Part shown: positions 12,851-24,269 of the stretch, piece after piece
Layout: the number at the start of each line of letters is the position of its first letter
Numbering within the stretch: position 1 is the first letter of the stretch
From: Cyanoderma ruficeps
Taxonomy: Eukaryota; Chordata; Aves; Passeriformes; Timaliidae
Reading direction: 5' to 3'
DNA: 64,000 nucleotides
Assembly: GCA_008694505.1 (NCBI GenBank)
Contig: VZDJ01000301.1
Location: 3,492,850 to 3,556,849, forward strand
The notes under the pieces: generated by a model
The model's input: the letters and a program-made list of their open reading frames with translations, nothing else
Told to the model about the DNA's origin: nothing
Databases searched by the model: none
Position numbers and translations under genes: made by a program

Positions 12851-13829
12851 CAAGTCAATTATACAGCCTTTTCTGTGAGAAGCTAATCCAATCTTCACAT
12901 CAACCTAGATTTGGAAAATTCCTCATCTGAGTCTGACCTTGTCATTTTGGACTCGCTGTGCATTTTTGTATTTTCTTACTCAGTGTTTGAATTTTGTATT
13001 CCATTTTCAGTCACTCCCTGACAAGCAGTTACTGCCTTTTAAGACTGTGTTAAACTATCCTGAATAAAAGATTTTGAATACAATGAGACAATATCTCATC
13101 CTTTCTGCTTAGGAGAGGATATTGGCATATCCTTGAAAGGTATAAATCTTACTAGGTACTGCATTATTTTATTAAATACAGAAAGAAAAATTACCAGCAA
13201 TTCTCTAAAGAAGTCTATGAAGGCTATCACAGCTGAAAAGCACACAAAACTGCTCAGGCTGAGAATGTGAAGGCAGCTTTATGTAACTTCTTGCCATACC
13301 TAGATTACATGGGTATTAGGCCAGTCAGTCCCTTTCTGAGTACCAGTCTGAAATGATGTAAAGCTGATAGAAATCTGCTCTAAATTTTCTTGAGCTGAAG
13401 GAGTAGCAGGTACTCACACAGCAGCTACAGACCACCAGCCTGCAGTGCACCTTGAGCTATATCCCTTTTCCACATGCGAGTGAATTCCTTATTTCCCTTT
13501 CACTAGTTGCCTAGTGGTTAAGGATCTGTAAAAACAGGGATATGGATATAGCCATAATGTGACCACAAATATTTCAGCATATTTTCAGTTCAACTGTTTA
13601 ATGGTAAACAGAAGACCAAGATCATATAATATCTACATAAACTGGAGTTTCTAAGGCTGTGCCAGGCTTAGCCTTAGACTGTTAGAAGTACTTTCCATGG
13701 TAAAGCATCATTGCACAATGTCTGCTTAAAGAATCACAAACAGGCCCTTTGATGGGTAGTCCAGAGAGTATTAGAAAGCCTACTTTACTCAAAATCTGCT
13801 CAATCACTATATAATCATTTACTTGCTGT

Positions 13830-13892
13830 TTGCAAACGTTAAGCCAGGGTCAAGGTAATGGTTGTCTGACACGACACTTAAATATATATAAA
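13830..13892 (+). promoter_or_regulatory. HRG core promoter with TATA box
   Basis: TATATAAAA is centred on TATAAA at 13887-13892, about 110 bp before the HRG start codon, predicting a transcription start near 13917 and an 80-nt 5' UTR. Just upstream lie gcaaacgttaa and agggtcaaggtaa, which resemble liver-factor half-sites (HNF1/HNF3 and HNF4 type). That reading is inference from motif shape and fits the known hepatic expression of HRG in other vertebrates. Confidence 0.55.
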
Positions 13893-13999
13893 ACCGTGCC
13901 CTTTTAGCATTCATTTTTAGCTTTGGTGGGCTGCTCTGATTTAAAAGCAGGCTGGCTTTATCAGGACATGGGCACAAGTGACCTAACACTGCAAACAAA

Positions 14000-16900
14000 A
14001 TGCTGCTTCTAGCTTCAGCTTTTTTTCTAACACTACTGCAGTGCTCTAATGCCCAAATTACACCTGCAGACTGTAACACCATTGAAGCAGATGCAGGAGT
14101 GGCCCTGGATTTGGTCAACAGACATCGCAGAGATGGTTATGTTTTTGGTTTATTCCGTGTTGCTGATGCACATGAACTACAATTAGTAAGTATGAACTTA
14201 AAGGCTGATCCACACAAGACTGTGATTTTTAAATAATAAGCCAGGTCATTAAGAGCTTATGTTTGTTGCTTTTACTAGAACAATGTTGATGTAATCCAAT
14301 GAATCAGCTGTGATTGACACCACCTCAGTATTCATTTGTGTATGATTTACTGCACATAAGCTTGGTTTCAAACAATGTTGAATGGCCTCTGTTCTCTGGG
14401 TCAGCAGGATGTTTGCATAAGAGATGTTCTGAACAGCTTTATACAACTCTGGAAATTCATCTGTCCTGTTTGATATCTGGTTTCAGATGTTACACTCAAA
14501 ATTTATATTCAGAAGGTTTCTTTAATCCATGAATGTCTAACATTAATTAGAATAATGTATCCTTCAAGACTGGTATTTTGTTATTTTCTTAATTTCAGAG
14601 ATAGCTGAATAAACTGGTGGAAAGGGGAAAAAGCAGAGGAAGTAAAAGGATTTGCTAATCTGCAAAACAAGGGAGGGACTGGATAGAGAATCCCTATCAG
14701 TCATTTCCTATTTCCTTCCTATTTCTATTTCTGTTTCCTAGAGAGAAGATACATAAACCTTTCTCAATGACTGCCGAAATGCCAAAACAAATCAATAGTA
14801 GAAAAAGCAATAGAATAAAAATGTATTTATCTAGTACATAAAAGAGACCAAGGACGGGCAGATTTACAAATCCACCTGGTATCTTTTAGCTGCTTAACTA
14901 TGAAACTGGAATCCAGGCACATGGGCACCATCCCAAAAGTCTCAGTATGGCAATAGAAAAAACAGGCTCGTTTTTGATAGAGCTGCTTACTGTGACCTGT
15001 AAGGATAAGTACAGACTCAGAAAGTGACCCATAGCCCAGGCTGTCACAGGTCTTCAGCTACATCTGCAAGAAAAACTGATGGATTATTTTGCTTTTCAAA
15101 AACAGGAATGCAGCAAATGATACCACTGGATTTTACACAATACAATAGCCAGGCAGTTAAAGAGCTTAATCTAGAAAGGATCTCTTCTGCATTAAGAGAT
15201 TTAAACCCCGAAGTCTCCTGTCCTCAAAGAATTCTGCTGCCATGCAGCTGTGTGTGTGCCACCCCTCTGAAGTGGTACACAGGCAGTAAGACATGCAAAA
15301 TGCATTGGATAAATGATAAAAAGCAAAGTTGTGTCTAAAAAGAAAAATGTCAGTGTTTCTACATTTTAAGCAACTATTGACTATATAAAGTATAAACCAT
15401 AACTTGGAATATGGACTAGTGCTGAGGATTCACACTTCCAGATGAATGCTACAGGCACTAGACTACCATGTTTATGTTTTGCTTTGTACCCTTAATGAAT
15501 TTTGTCATCTTTGCAGTCCAGGGCTACAGCTTCATCTGTCACACAGTGTCTGTAAGAACAGAAAAGACACTTCTATCTATCTGACTGCTAAGGAATCCTC
15601 CCTGTAAGGTCTCTGTACCTTCTCAGACCCAAAGCCACCAGGTGTGACCTCCTGCACACTAATCATGTACACTATTGTGCAAGAACTTTTTTTGTTCCAC
15701 TGCCAAAATAACATTAAGAATATGTATCCATTAAAAAAAAATCACATCAGCCCCCTCAGAAACCTAAACAGAGCAATTCCAGCCAAATCTCTACTGGGTT
15801 TACACAGGAGTTCTAGAAGCATAAGATACTCAAGTATCCAGAACAAAACAGTTCTTGACTTGTGCAGAATTGTAATGACCAAAAGGAGGCACCATTTTTT
15901 CCCCCAGGAGCTATTGGGCAGGCGAACAGAGGAATTTTCTACTGTGCATTTGGATGTAGACACTTAACCCCTATTTTAAAATTGAGACAATGCTAAAATA
16001 TACAAATATTGGAAACAGTATTTAACGTGACATTGGTAGACTGTTACTAATGAAAATATTACACTAGACTGCAGCAATTCTTTCACAAGGTGTCATCTAT
16101 ACAGAAACACTCTGAAAAAGGAACCTGAATAGATGGAAGTTTGTTAAACCCGAGGACACTTACTTACACTGAAGGGCTTTACATGGTTTTATCTAAATGA
16201 CAAAATAAAATACATACATGTTTATTCTGAATGTTCATACAAGGGCTAAATAAAGTTTAAATAATCCACTCCAAAACTGTTTCTGTGGGCCACAGAAAAT
16301 TCTTAGCACCATATCCCATTACACTGCCACCCAAATTCAAATCTTAATTCTCCTAATCCTATTTGCTCAGGAGACAGAACATACTAGAAGAGTTTCAGAG
16401 TTAAGTATTCTGATTGGGATTATTAGAATTTTGTTGCATCACTCACTGAATAAACTGAGCAAGAAGCAAAGTTCTGAAACAGTATCTGGTCACTAAGGTA
16501 ATTTGAAACAAATGTAGATACATAATTGGCTGCCTAGACAACTGATGTCCCAATAGAGCAGTATGTTCTATGGGAAAATCAGAAAGATGGGATGGCAACC
16601 TTTTAACAGTGGCATTTTCCCTACTTGATGAATGGCAGATTAACAATAGACATTTCTCACAAGTTATCAACAAGAGGATAAGAGGCAACAGTTGTAATTG
16701 CAGAAAGTAAAATTCTGACTGCATATAAGGCTAAAAAGCACCATGGAGAAAGAACAGCCCAGAGAGGTTGTGGAATGTCTGTCTTGGTGATACACAGAAT
16801 GCAGTTGAAACTTTAAAGTTTCAGCTTTGCCTTGAGCAAGTGGCTGAGCAAGATGACCTCCAAAGCTCCCTACCAGCCTGAACCCTTCCTATGCTTGTCA

Positions 16901-19900
16901 GCTCTGAAAAACCTTAATAGAGAACTGGAGAAGCTTCATTAAAGATTAAACATGTCGACGTCAAAAAAAGTTCCTTTCAGATCAAATTTCTTGTCTACAA
17001 ACTCTTTTTACTTGCACTTCTCTTCCAGGAAAATTCAACGGTCCTCTACCTAACTTTGGATGTGCTGGAAACTGAATGCCCTATCCTATCCAGAAGACAC
17101 TGGGAGTCCTGTGAATACAGTGACACCTATCCAATGGCAAGTAATGGCATCTGCACCGACTCATACACCAATAATGCACTAACTCGATCTGCTTCTGAAC
17201 TGGCCAGAAATCTGCGTCACAAAATCTCTTAGTGAAGACTGGGCTTTAATATGGCTCATTCTAAACCAAAATCTATCTAATTTTAGAATTGTTAAACATA
17301 TGCTAAAGCTTGGGAAATGATTGACTCTTCAAATAAGTATAGCTTTATCTAACTTGTTGTCTCAAAGGAACTATACTCCACATTCTACTGCTTGTAGCAG
17401 AACTTATGTTTTAAGGGTAGTTTGCTGACAACTAAAGAGCACTAGAAATTATTTTTAAAGCATATTCCTGGTTCCATATTTTTTAAAATATTCCATATTT
17501 TAAGCCAGAAATACCAGTGGTATAGTTTGTCAGTTTTCTGTCATAGCAATTGTGGTATGACAATGTGAAATATTGGCAGTGTCAGTACATGAACAATATA
17601 CAGCAATACTTGTCCTTTCTTCTGCACGCCAATGATGTGAACTCCCAGTCCAAAACTTTATTTAAATAGGAGAGATGTGATACTATGACAAAGGAAAAAG
17701 CAGAAAGGCCAGGAGGAGAGAAGAGAAAGCATTTATTCTTTTTTTTTTAATGGACTAAAAAAAATGGATGGAAAGGTCCATCCACTTTTGACAAAGATTT
17801 GTGTAACCTGCCATTCTAACTTTCCCTGCCATCTTGTCTTATCCTACTTTAAATAAATATCAGGATGACTAAGAAATCTGGTTCAGTTTTCCATTGTCTA
17901 CTCAATCACCCAAATTGAGAATTAAAATAAAGGCACTTGTAGAGAGAGATCCCATTTTATCTGAAGACAAATTTTGAGTGGTACTTGATCAAACATTCCA
18001 TTAATGACCACATCTGTTATTCTTAGAGGTACTGCACATTAAAAGGACGTATAATTTCTATGATCACCTACATCCAATTAAATCCAGGGAAAATAACATC
18101 ATAATCATGTATTCTTTTTTCCTCTCAGGACTTTGGGCAATGTAAGATTATCACATATACAAACCATCTGCTGAAGAAACCTCAACTATATGGATTTAAT
18201 TGTACATTAAGTCCAGGTAAAATAACCACTGCTGTAAGCCAATGCATACCTCAAACCAGCCCTCTTACCAAAGTCTGTACACTACCAGTCTATGGAAACT
18301 GCAACAGTTTCATTCATCTGCTTGCAATTCATATTTTAGATAATTCAAATGGAATGTTAAGAATGAGTAATACAATTAAGGTTACCCTACTCCTCTAAAC
18401 CAGACTTTATTGATGTCAGATGATATCACCATTCTAGTCCACCAAAATATGATAATGAATATCAGAACAAATGTAAACTTGGGAAGACTGCATATTTGGG
18501 GTGGTAAGATTCTAAGGTGATTTATAAGAATACTCATTTTCATGGGTTTGGGGCCTTTTCACATTACATTTCATATTTGTGGAGCGAGGGACAGTTCATT
18601 TCACTTCCAAGGAAACGCTGCATTTAAGTTTCTCATTATGAATTCACATTAATGGCATGGGCACACTCCTAAGAGTATTAATATCCACTGTAATATTAGT
18701 AAATTATGTGTTTTCACAGTTCCACCTGACTTAGTAGAGTGCAAAGATTGTCCTGTGAAACTTGAAGCCTTAGAAGTCACCGAGCAACATAAAGATATTG
18801 CTGAAAAGGCCCTGAAGAAATTCAATACTGAAGGTAACCACACAAACAACTTTGCTGTGGATAAAGTTGAAAGAGTTATAAAGATGGTAAGTGGCATTTT
18901 CTCCTAGAATTACTTAGAAATGACAAGATTTTGTGAGCAACTCCAAGACCATGGAACCAGAACTCAAACCCTTCCAGGATCAGATCTAAATTGAAGGTCC
19001 TGCCTTAGCAAAGACTTGTTATCAACTTCAATTTAGGTGTGTGAAAGCAAAAGGATTTATCATTTGCTAAAGAACTATGGCAGTGTGATGACATTCAGAA
19101 TTCAAGGCCTTCTTTGTGTATGTATTTTAATTTTGAATGCCTATTTACCTATCATGACATACCTGAGTTTATTTACTACTGAGCAGACTCCAAGCTGGAC
19201 AGTCATGTATTATCACAGTCACACATTTTGTCAGTTGCAGACAGATAAATTTTTACTCTTAGAATATTTAGGACATGGGTACAACAAACAGTGGAACATG
19301 CTCAGCATCATTTTGACTCTTGCTGCAGAGCAAAGCAGCACTCTGAGGATGGGAGGTGAATTTGTGCTATAACTCTTGAAGAACCTCTGGGTCTGGTAAA
19401 TATCTCCCTATCTACATGATGTCAACATGAAGAGATATCCCTTGGGTGATTTCAAGTATATTAATAACAAAATTTCTTGTTGGTAGATACTGGACTTTCA
19501 CTTAAACAGCACGGGATCATTCTGCCAACACATGTGTCAGCTTAGGACACCTCTGTAATGAGGTCCCATGGCTCCCACCATAATACATATTGATCTTGGA
19601 AACTGCCTGAATGATAGCATGCCAAACCCACCTCCCTGCAGCTTTTAATATTGCTCAGAAACCTGACAGTGTCCCACACTGTAGCCCTGTGCATGATGTA
19701 TCCCTATTGCCATTTAGAAAGGGATGTTTTCACATTGCCTGGGTTCATGTGTTTCTCCCCAAACACTTTGTTTTCACACTTCACCATCTCCAGCTACAGC
19801 AACACTTTACATTGTACTACTGGATTTTAACACTCAAGAACTATGAATTACAATAAAAAAATGTACCATAAAGTATGTGCATGCACTTTAACCAATTTAG

Positions 19901-22900
19901 TTAAACTAGTGAAACTCATGTGTGCACACATGCTAAGGACACCTTCAACATAGACTTGAAATAAAAGTACTGCTATAGTTGGAAATTAAAATGAAACACC
20001 TCTTTCTGGATTTTAATAGGATCACAAAGGCTTTCTCCCATGTTCGTATGGAGTAAGGCCTTCTCCATAACTAATGCCCTTGACAACAGAGAAAGCAACA
20101 TTCTCACAGTAACTGGCAGAATTTCACCTCAAATTAACATCAGCACTGTTACTCTATGCACTCCCATCACTGGAAAGGGGTGATTGCCATCCAGTGGATC
20201 TCTCTGCTTTCACAGGAGCACCAGTTCAATTTAGGGAGAAGACTCTAAGGACACTACTTCCTAAAAACACAGGCTGTAAAAGTAACGGATTTTATAACAC
20301 ACACATACTAAACAAAGAATTAAAGCAAGTGTTCCTGGAAGCTGTAAGGATGTGAGATAGAAATTACTGAACCTATTTTCCTTGCTGAATATGTGTATGT
20401 GCATGAGCATTTGAACAGGACAGGTAAGGAAAGCATGAGGTAGATGGGATTTTGACAATAAGATGATGTATGGTTGCTCTGAAAATCAGAAGACTTTAAA
20501 TACACCTAGTTACCACTTCTTCTTTGACCTCTTGGTTTCAGACTGCCTCTCGTGAAGGTCACATTTTAGGATTCTCTATAAAAGAGACCAACTGTTCCAA
20601 ATCTATGCAGGAAACAGATCAGGCATTGGAATGTGATTTTCTGCATGACTGGCACGCTGTAAGTAAAGCCTTAGAATGAGAACTGATATAATGGGTGGTA
20701 CCAGGAAGATTCTACCAATATATTTTCAAGTGTTTACTATAAGCATGCACCGAAACTCAAAACTAAAAATCCAGTATGTCCAAGCCCAGATCCTAATTTT
20801 ACAGCTGTTCCTTTATCTTTTATAAGGAAACAGTCTGAGCTCCCAAATCTTAATGTAATTGGAATCTGGCATGTTAGAGGCCTAGAGTTTTTCAGATCGT
20901 ATCTGGCTTTTGCATTCAAATTGTGGCCAATCCCTAGCAAATCATTCATGCTATGTCCATAAAAACTTTTACACCAATGTAAGTTATAGATCCTGAAAAA
21001 AATATATGTCTTATGTCATCCCAGCGAGCTCAGGGTCACTTTTTTCTCTGCTGCAGAGGAATGGAGAGTGGAATAACTCAAGCTTATCTGCAGAACATTA
21101 TTAAAGTATTCTCTTCACCCCATTTTTCCATTACTATTATAATCTACACCAAAGAAACAGCTGGGCAAGACCTCATAATTTCAGAATAAATTATTCCCCA
21201 GAAACTAAATTGAAATAATGAAATAAAACATGGAAAAAATAAAATATGCAAAACTTTTGCTTTATATACATCATCACCTTCTCTGGCTTTTCATACTCCA
21301 AAAGACTGGAAAAGGTTGTGAATTAACTGGTGAGGGAGTCACAAGTTCACTAGAACAACGGGCAAGGCAGATGGCTGTAGAGAGTCTGAATTTTGCTCTC
21401 AGTGAAGCTGTTTGTGTGTAAAATGCCATTACCATTTGTAGTCACTGATCGTAATGAGCTACTAATGGCCCAAACAAATATCAAGGTAAAGCACCCAGTA
21501 CAGAGAGCATACACTAACCCATCACCTGAGTTCTGTGCTCTTTCACATGAGCAATTCTACACGCAATCACTGGAGAGCAGGAGAAAGTCACAGCTAACAG
21601 GATGCTAAGGGAAGCAATGCAAAAAATTTACAACAAATTGCTTTCTAAAAAATAAATGGAAGAAAGCTCTGCCTTGAGCTTTGTCTGAAGCAGCATAGTT
21701 ACACAGTGCCAGGTTTTGAGAGCTTTGAGCAGAATTACAGAATAGTCCAGTCTGAACAAGCAAAGACAGAAAAAAAAAAGAAGTAAAATCAGGGACCCAA
21801 GGGTACTCATTTTGGAGGCATTATTTAGCTGGCCAATCTCTTAGACATCAAAAGGGAAGCAAGATGCAAAGTAGAAGCCCTCTAGGTGCACATGGTGAAG
21901 TGCATCAAGAGTGCATCACAGTCAAGAACTCTCAAAAATGGCACATACTTTAATCATTATAAATCACTGGCAAGCATTGGTCAGAAGGCTCAGGATCTGG
22001 CTAAGTTATGTGAACACACTTAGGTGTCAAAGGAATAGCCTAAACTGCAAAATGTTGAACATTCAGTAGTTTGTATTAAGTCCATCACAAGAACCTAGAT
22101 GTACATTGTGGTTTTTTTTTCTTTGTCTTTTACTTAGCACACCGGATTCTGCAAGGCGAGAATTATCAGTGATGCAGATGAAGCTGATGGAACAGATATA
22201 CGCTGTGAAATCTACCACCCCTGGGTATGTACTCAGTTACGGACCCATCTCCGGCTGTATCCTCATGTAGGTTACAGTAACCTTGCCCAGTCCAGACTGC
22301 CAGATGATTGTAACATTTATGACAATTTTCTATTGCCTGGGTGTGATGCAGCATGTCAGGACAGACTGATGTGCAAGTCCTAGGTCAATCAAAGAATGAA
22401 TCAGAATTGAGCTCTCCCCACTACTCCTTCCAAGTATGTCTTCTCTCAGATCAATCACTCGACTAAGTGTAAGTGAGAAGAGATTGGTAAACAACTTCAA
22501 AGAAATTTTAGAAAGCAAGAGGAAGGGAGATGATCATATTTGGTATTCCAGTTTATATCACAACAGCTACTCCAGTGTGGATTTATTTTGTTTTGATCTA
22601 TCACAAATATTTCTCAGCCAGTTATACAATTTCGACATGGTGCAGTGTTTCCAGCAGATTTTCAGTAACTTGGCATTTTATTATCTACTCCTTCTCCTCC
22701 ATTGTGAAAAAAATGCAGATTTTTGTCCTAAAAGATCATCAGAGCTATGAACACAAGCCTAACTCCCACCTCTCTCTTTCTCATCAATTTCTTCTGTGCT
22801 ATCAACAACTGATTAATACTTCCTTCCTGGTGTTTTTATAAACAGCACCATGGCTGTGGGCGAAGAGGGAAATATTCGCCTCTGGGACATCCACACAGAC

Positions 22901-23820
22901 ATCCCCATTGTCATCATCATTTTGGTCACAGACATCACCATAAACATCACCACAGACATGAATATCCCCCCTCTTCTCAGTCCAGAGATGAAGACCCTGA
23001 GCATAACCCCAAATCCAGCAAGCAAGATCAAGACAGCAACGAAGGACCTTCTCCCCATCCTCCCCATGATGGACCAGATCACGACCATCCTCCTCACCAC
23101 CATGGACCACCCTGTCCCCCTCCTCACCATCATGGACCACCCTGTCCCCCTCCTCACCATCATGGACCAGACCATGACCACCCTCCTCACCACCATGGAC
23201 CACCCTGTCCCCCTCCTCACCATGACGGACCAGATCACGACCATCCTCCTCACCACCATGGACCACCCTGTCCCCCTCCTCACCATCATGGACCAGACCA
23301 TGACCATCCTCCTCACCACCATGGACCACCCTGTCCCCCTCCTCCCCATCATGGACCAGATCACGACCATCCTCCTCATCACCATGGACCAGATCATGAC
23401 CACCCTCCTCACCACCATGGACCAGATCATGACCACCCTCCTCACCACCACAGGCCACCCTGTCCTCCTCCTCCAGGACACCCTCCTCATCACCATCATC
23501 ACTATCACAGACATCATCACAACAAGACAAGCATATCAGGAAAGCATTTTCCATGCCATGTAGCAGGAGCTCTCTATCGTATACCAGTTCTAAATCAGCA
23601 GGATTCTCTCACACCTCCCACTGCAAACTTTCTTGAACTATCCCAATGCAACCATCACTTTTCCAGCACTGCCTCAAAACTGAAGGAGATGGCAGAAACT
23701 CAAGGCTTTCCAGATCACCCTACACAATCAAAATCATGCCCTGGAAAACCCAAACTTGACCTTCCAAAAATTTTGCCTTTATTTCCTCATAGCTTTGTAA
23801 CAGAAAAATCTCCTATATGA
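14000..23820 (+). CDS. HRG: Histidine-rich glycoprotein, complete (575 residues)
   Basis: Abundant plasma adaptor protein; the mammalian protein binds heparin, plasminogen, fibrinogen, haem and Zn2+ through its His-rich region. Exons: 14000-14185, 17029-17136, 18129-18216, 18720-18886, 20542-20658, 22138-22224, 22846-23820. All junctions keep frame (phases 0,0,1,0,0,0) and the last ends in TGA. Residues 1-18 form a signal peptide (MLLLASAFF...), about 19-127 cystatin domain 1 (DGYVFGLFRV, LYLTLDVLETECPILSRR, FGQCKII), and about 128-251 cystatin domain 2 (CKDCPVKLEAL, ETNCSKS, GFCKARI). Exon 7 holds the His/Pro-rich region and a C-terminal tail with HFPCH, ALYRIPVL and KSCPGKPK, matching the human HRG tail layout. 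Human HRG is 525 residues; the excess lies in the repeat. No QVVAG motif is present. Intron 2 uses a GC donor. Intron 1 (2.8 kb) contains a CR1 fragment. Confidence 0.95.
16755..16898 (+). mobile_element. CR1 LINE 3'-end fragment in HRG intron 1
   Basis: Matches the avian CR1 tail in forward orientation: cccagagaggttgtgg near the start and gatgacctccaaagctccc followed by accagcctgaaccc near the end. The middle is diverged, and the terminal octamer repeat is degraded (ttcctatgct). An old, truncated, non-coding copy. Confidence 0.72.
17137..18128 (+). other. HRG intron 2, apparent GC-AG intron
   Basis: Exon 2 ends at 17136 and the intron begins gcaagt, the consensus for GC donors, ending at ctctcag before 18129. 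Exon sizes (108 then 88 nt), reading frame (DTYPM joined to DFGQCK) and alignment to the cluster exon pattern require this donor. The nearest GT (17141) would shift the frame. Confidence 0.75.
22846..23530 (+). other. HRG histidine/proline-rich region
   Basis: The first two thirds of exon 7, residues 252 to about 480. It opens with a His-dense stretch (GHPHRHPHCHHH, then FGHRHHHKHHHRHE) and a short acidic/Ser linker (residues about 292-320). The 10/11-residue tandem array follows (23071-23474) and ends in a pure His/Tyr/Arg run (HHHHHHYHRHHH). By analogy with mammalian HRG this should bind Zn2+, haem and heparin in a pH-dependent way. The avian unit is richer in Pro and includes Cys. Confidence 0.85.
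23071..23474 (+). repeat. Coding tandem repeat: GPDHDHPPHHH / GPPCPPPHHH
   Basis: Thirteen units of 30 or 33 nt: seven GPDHDHPP units and six (G/R)PPCPPP units, separated by HHH or variants (HHD, PHH). The order is D C C D C D C D C D D D C, where D is the Asp-His unit and C the Cys unit. Units are nearly identical at the DNA level, implying recent expansion or homogenisation. Copy number is likely polymorphic and assembly-sensitive. The real frame is fixed by splicing from exon 6 and by the stop at 23818-23820. Confidence 0.92.
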
Positions 23821-24255
23821 CCTCAGAGGAAGATGTCCTTGGCTTGATAATTTCAGGGGCAATCACAGTCCTACAGTCAATGAAAATAGCACATGGAGAA
23901 GTGGGAAAAGTATTCAGTTTCTAGGAAGGAGAATCACTGAACATAATCATCAAGTATTTCAACCTGTTTCTTCATCCTGGCTATCTCAAGCTCCACTGTA
24001 ACTGAAAGGCTCAAACTTCTGAGTTCCTCAGATAATGCAAATGGGTAAAAATCTCCCCAGAAAACAATGTTCCTTCAGTTCTAACAAAAAGGAAAATTCC
24101 CTAACAGTGCAAATTACCATCTAAAAACTTTCATTTTTTCATCACTCATAATTATAATGTACTTCTCCAAAGAATCTGACCTAGAAGAAATTTGACTGGT
24201 TTCCATAAAGAGTAATCCATGACACTTCATCCATGCTTTATACAGATTTAAAAAG

Positions 24256-24261
24256 AATAAA
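24256..24261 (+). terminator. HRG poly(A) signal candidate
   Basis: First AATAAA after the HRG stop, about 435 nt downstream, followed within 60 nt by long T/GT-rich tracts (24297-24330), a good cleavage-site context. Confidence 0.6.
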
Positions 24262-24269
24262 AACATGCA

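Larger units (their letters stand above)
6285..13880. other. FETUB-HRG intergenic region
   Basis: Mostly AT-rich unique sequence with no supported gene. It holds a GC-rich block with a minisatellite (6540-7180), an unidentified open frame on the - strand (9032-9493) and a CR1 LINE tail (12786-12850), each listed separately. Short T tracts occur near 8293 and 10343. The remaining open frames are short, lack splice context and resemble no family I know. Confidence 0.6.

Noticed and set aside
17141..17146. Alternative GT donor for HRG exon 2
   Set aside because: It would add four nucleotides and put exon 3 out of frame.
23071..23474. CRISPR-like regular repeat array
   Set aside because: Units are contiguous, in frame, without unique spacers, and lie in a eukaryotic coding exon.
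22802..23563. Three long open frames (235-250 codons) on both strands over HRG exon 7
   Set aside because: They are alternate-frame readings of the 30/33-nt repeat. The real frame is fixed by exon 6 splicing, the HRG-like tail and the stop at 23820.
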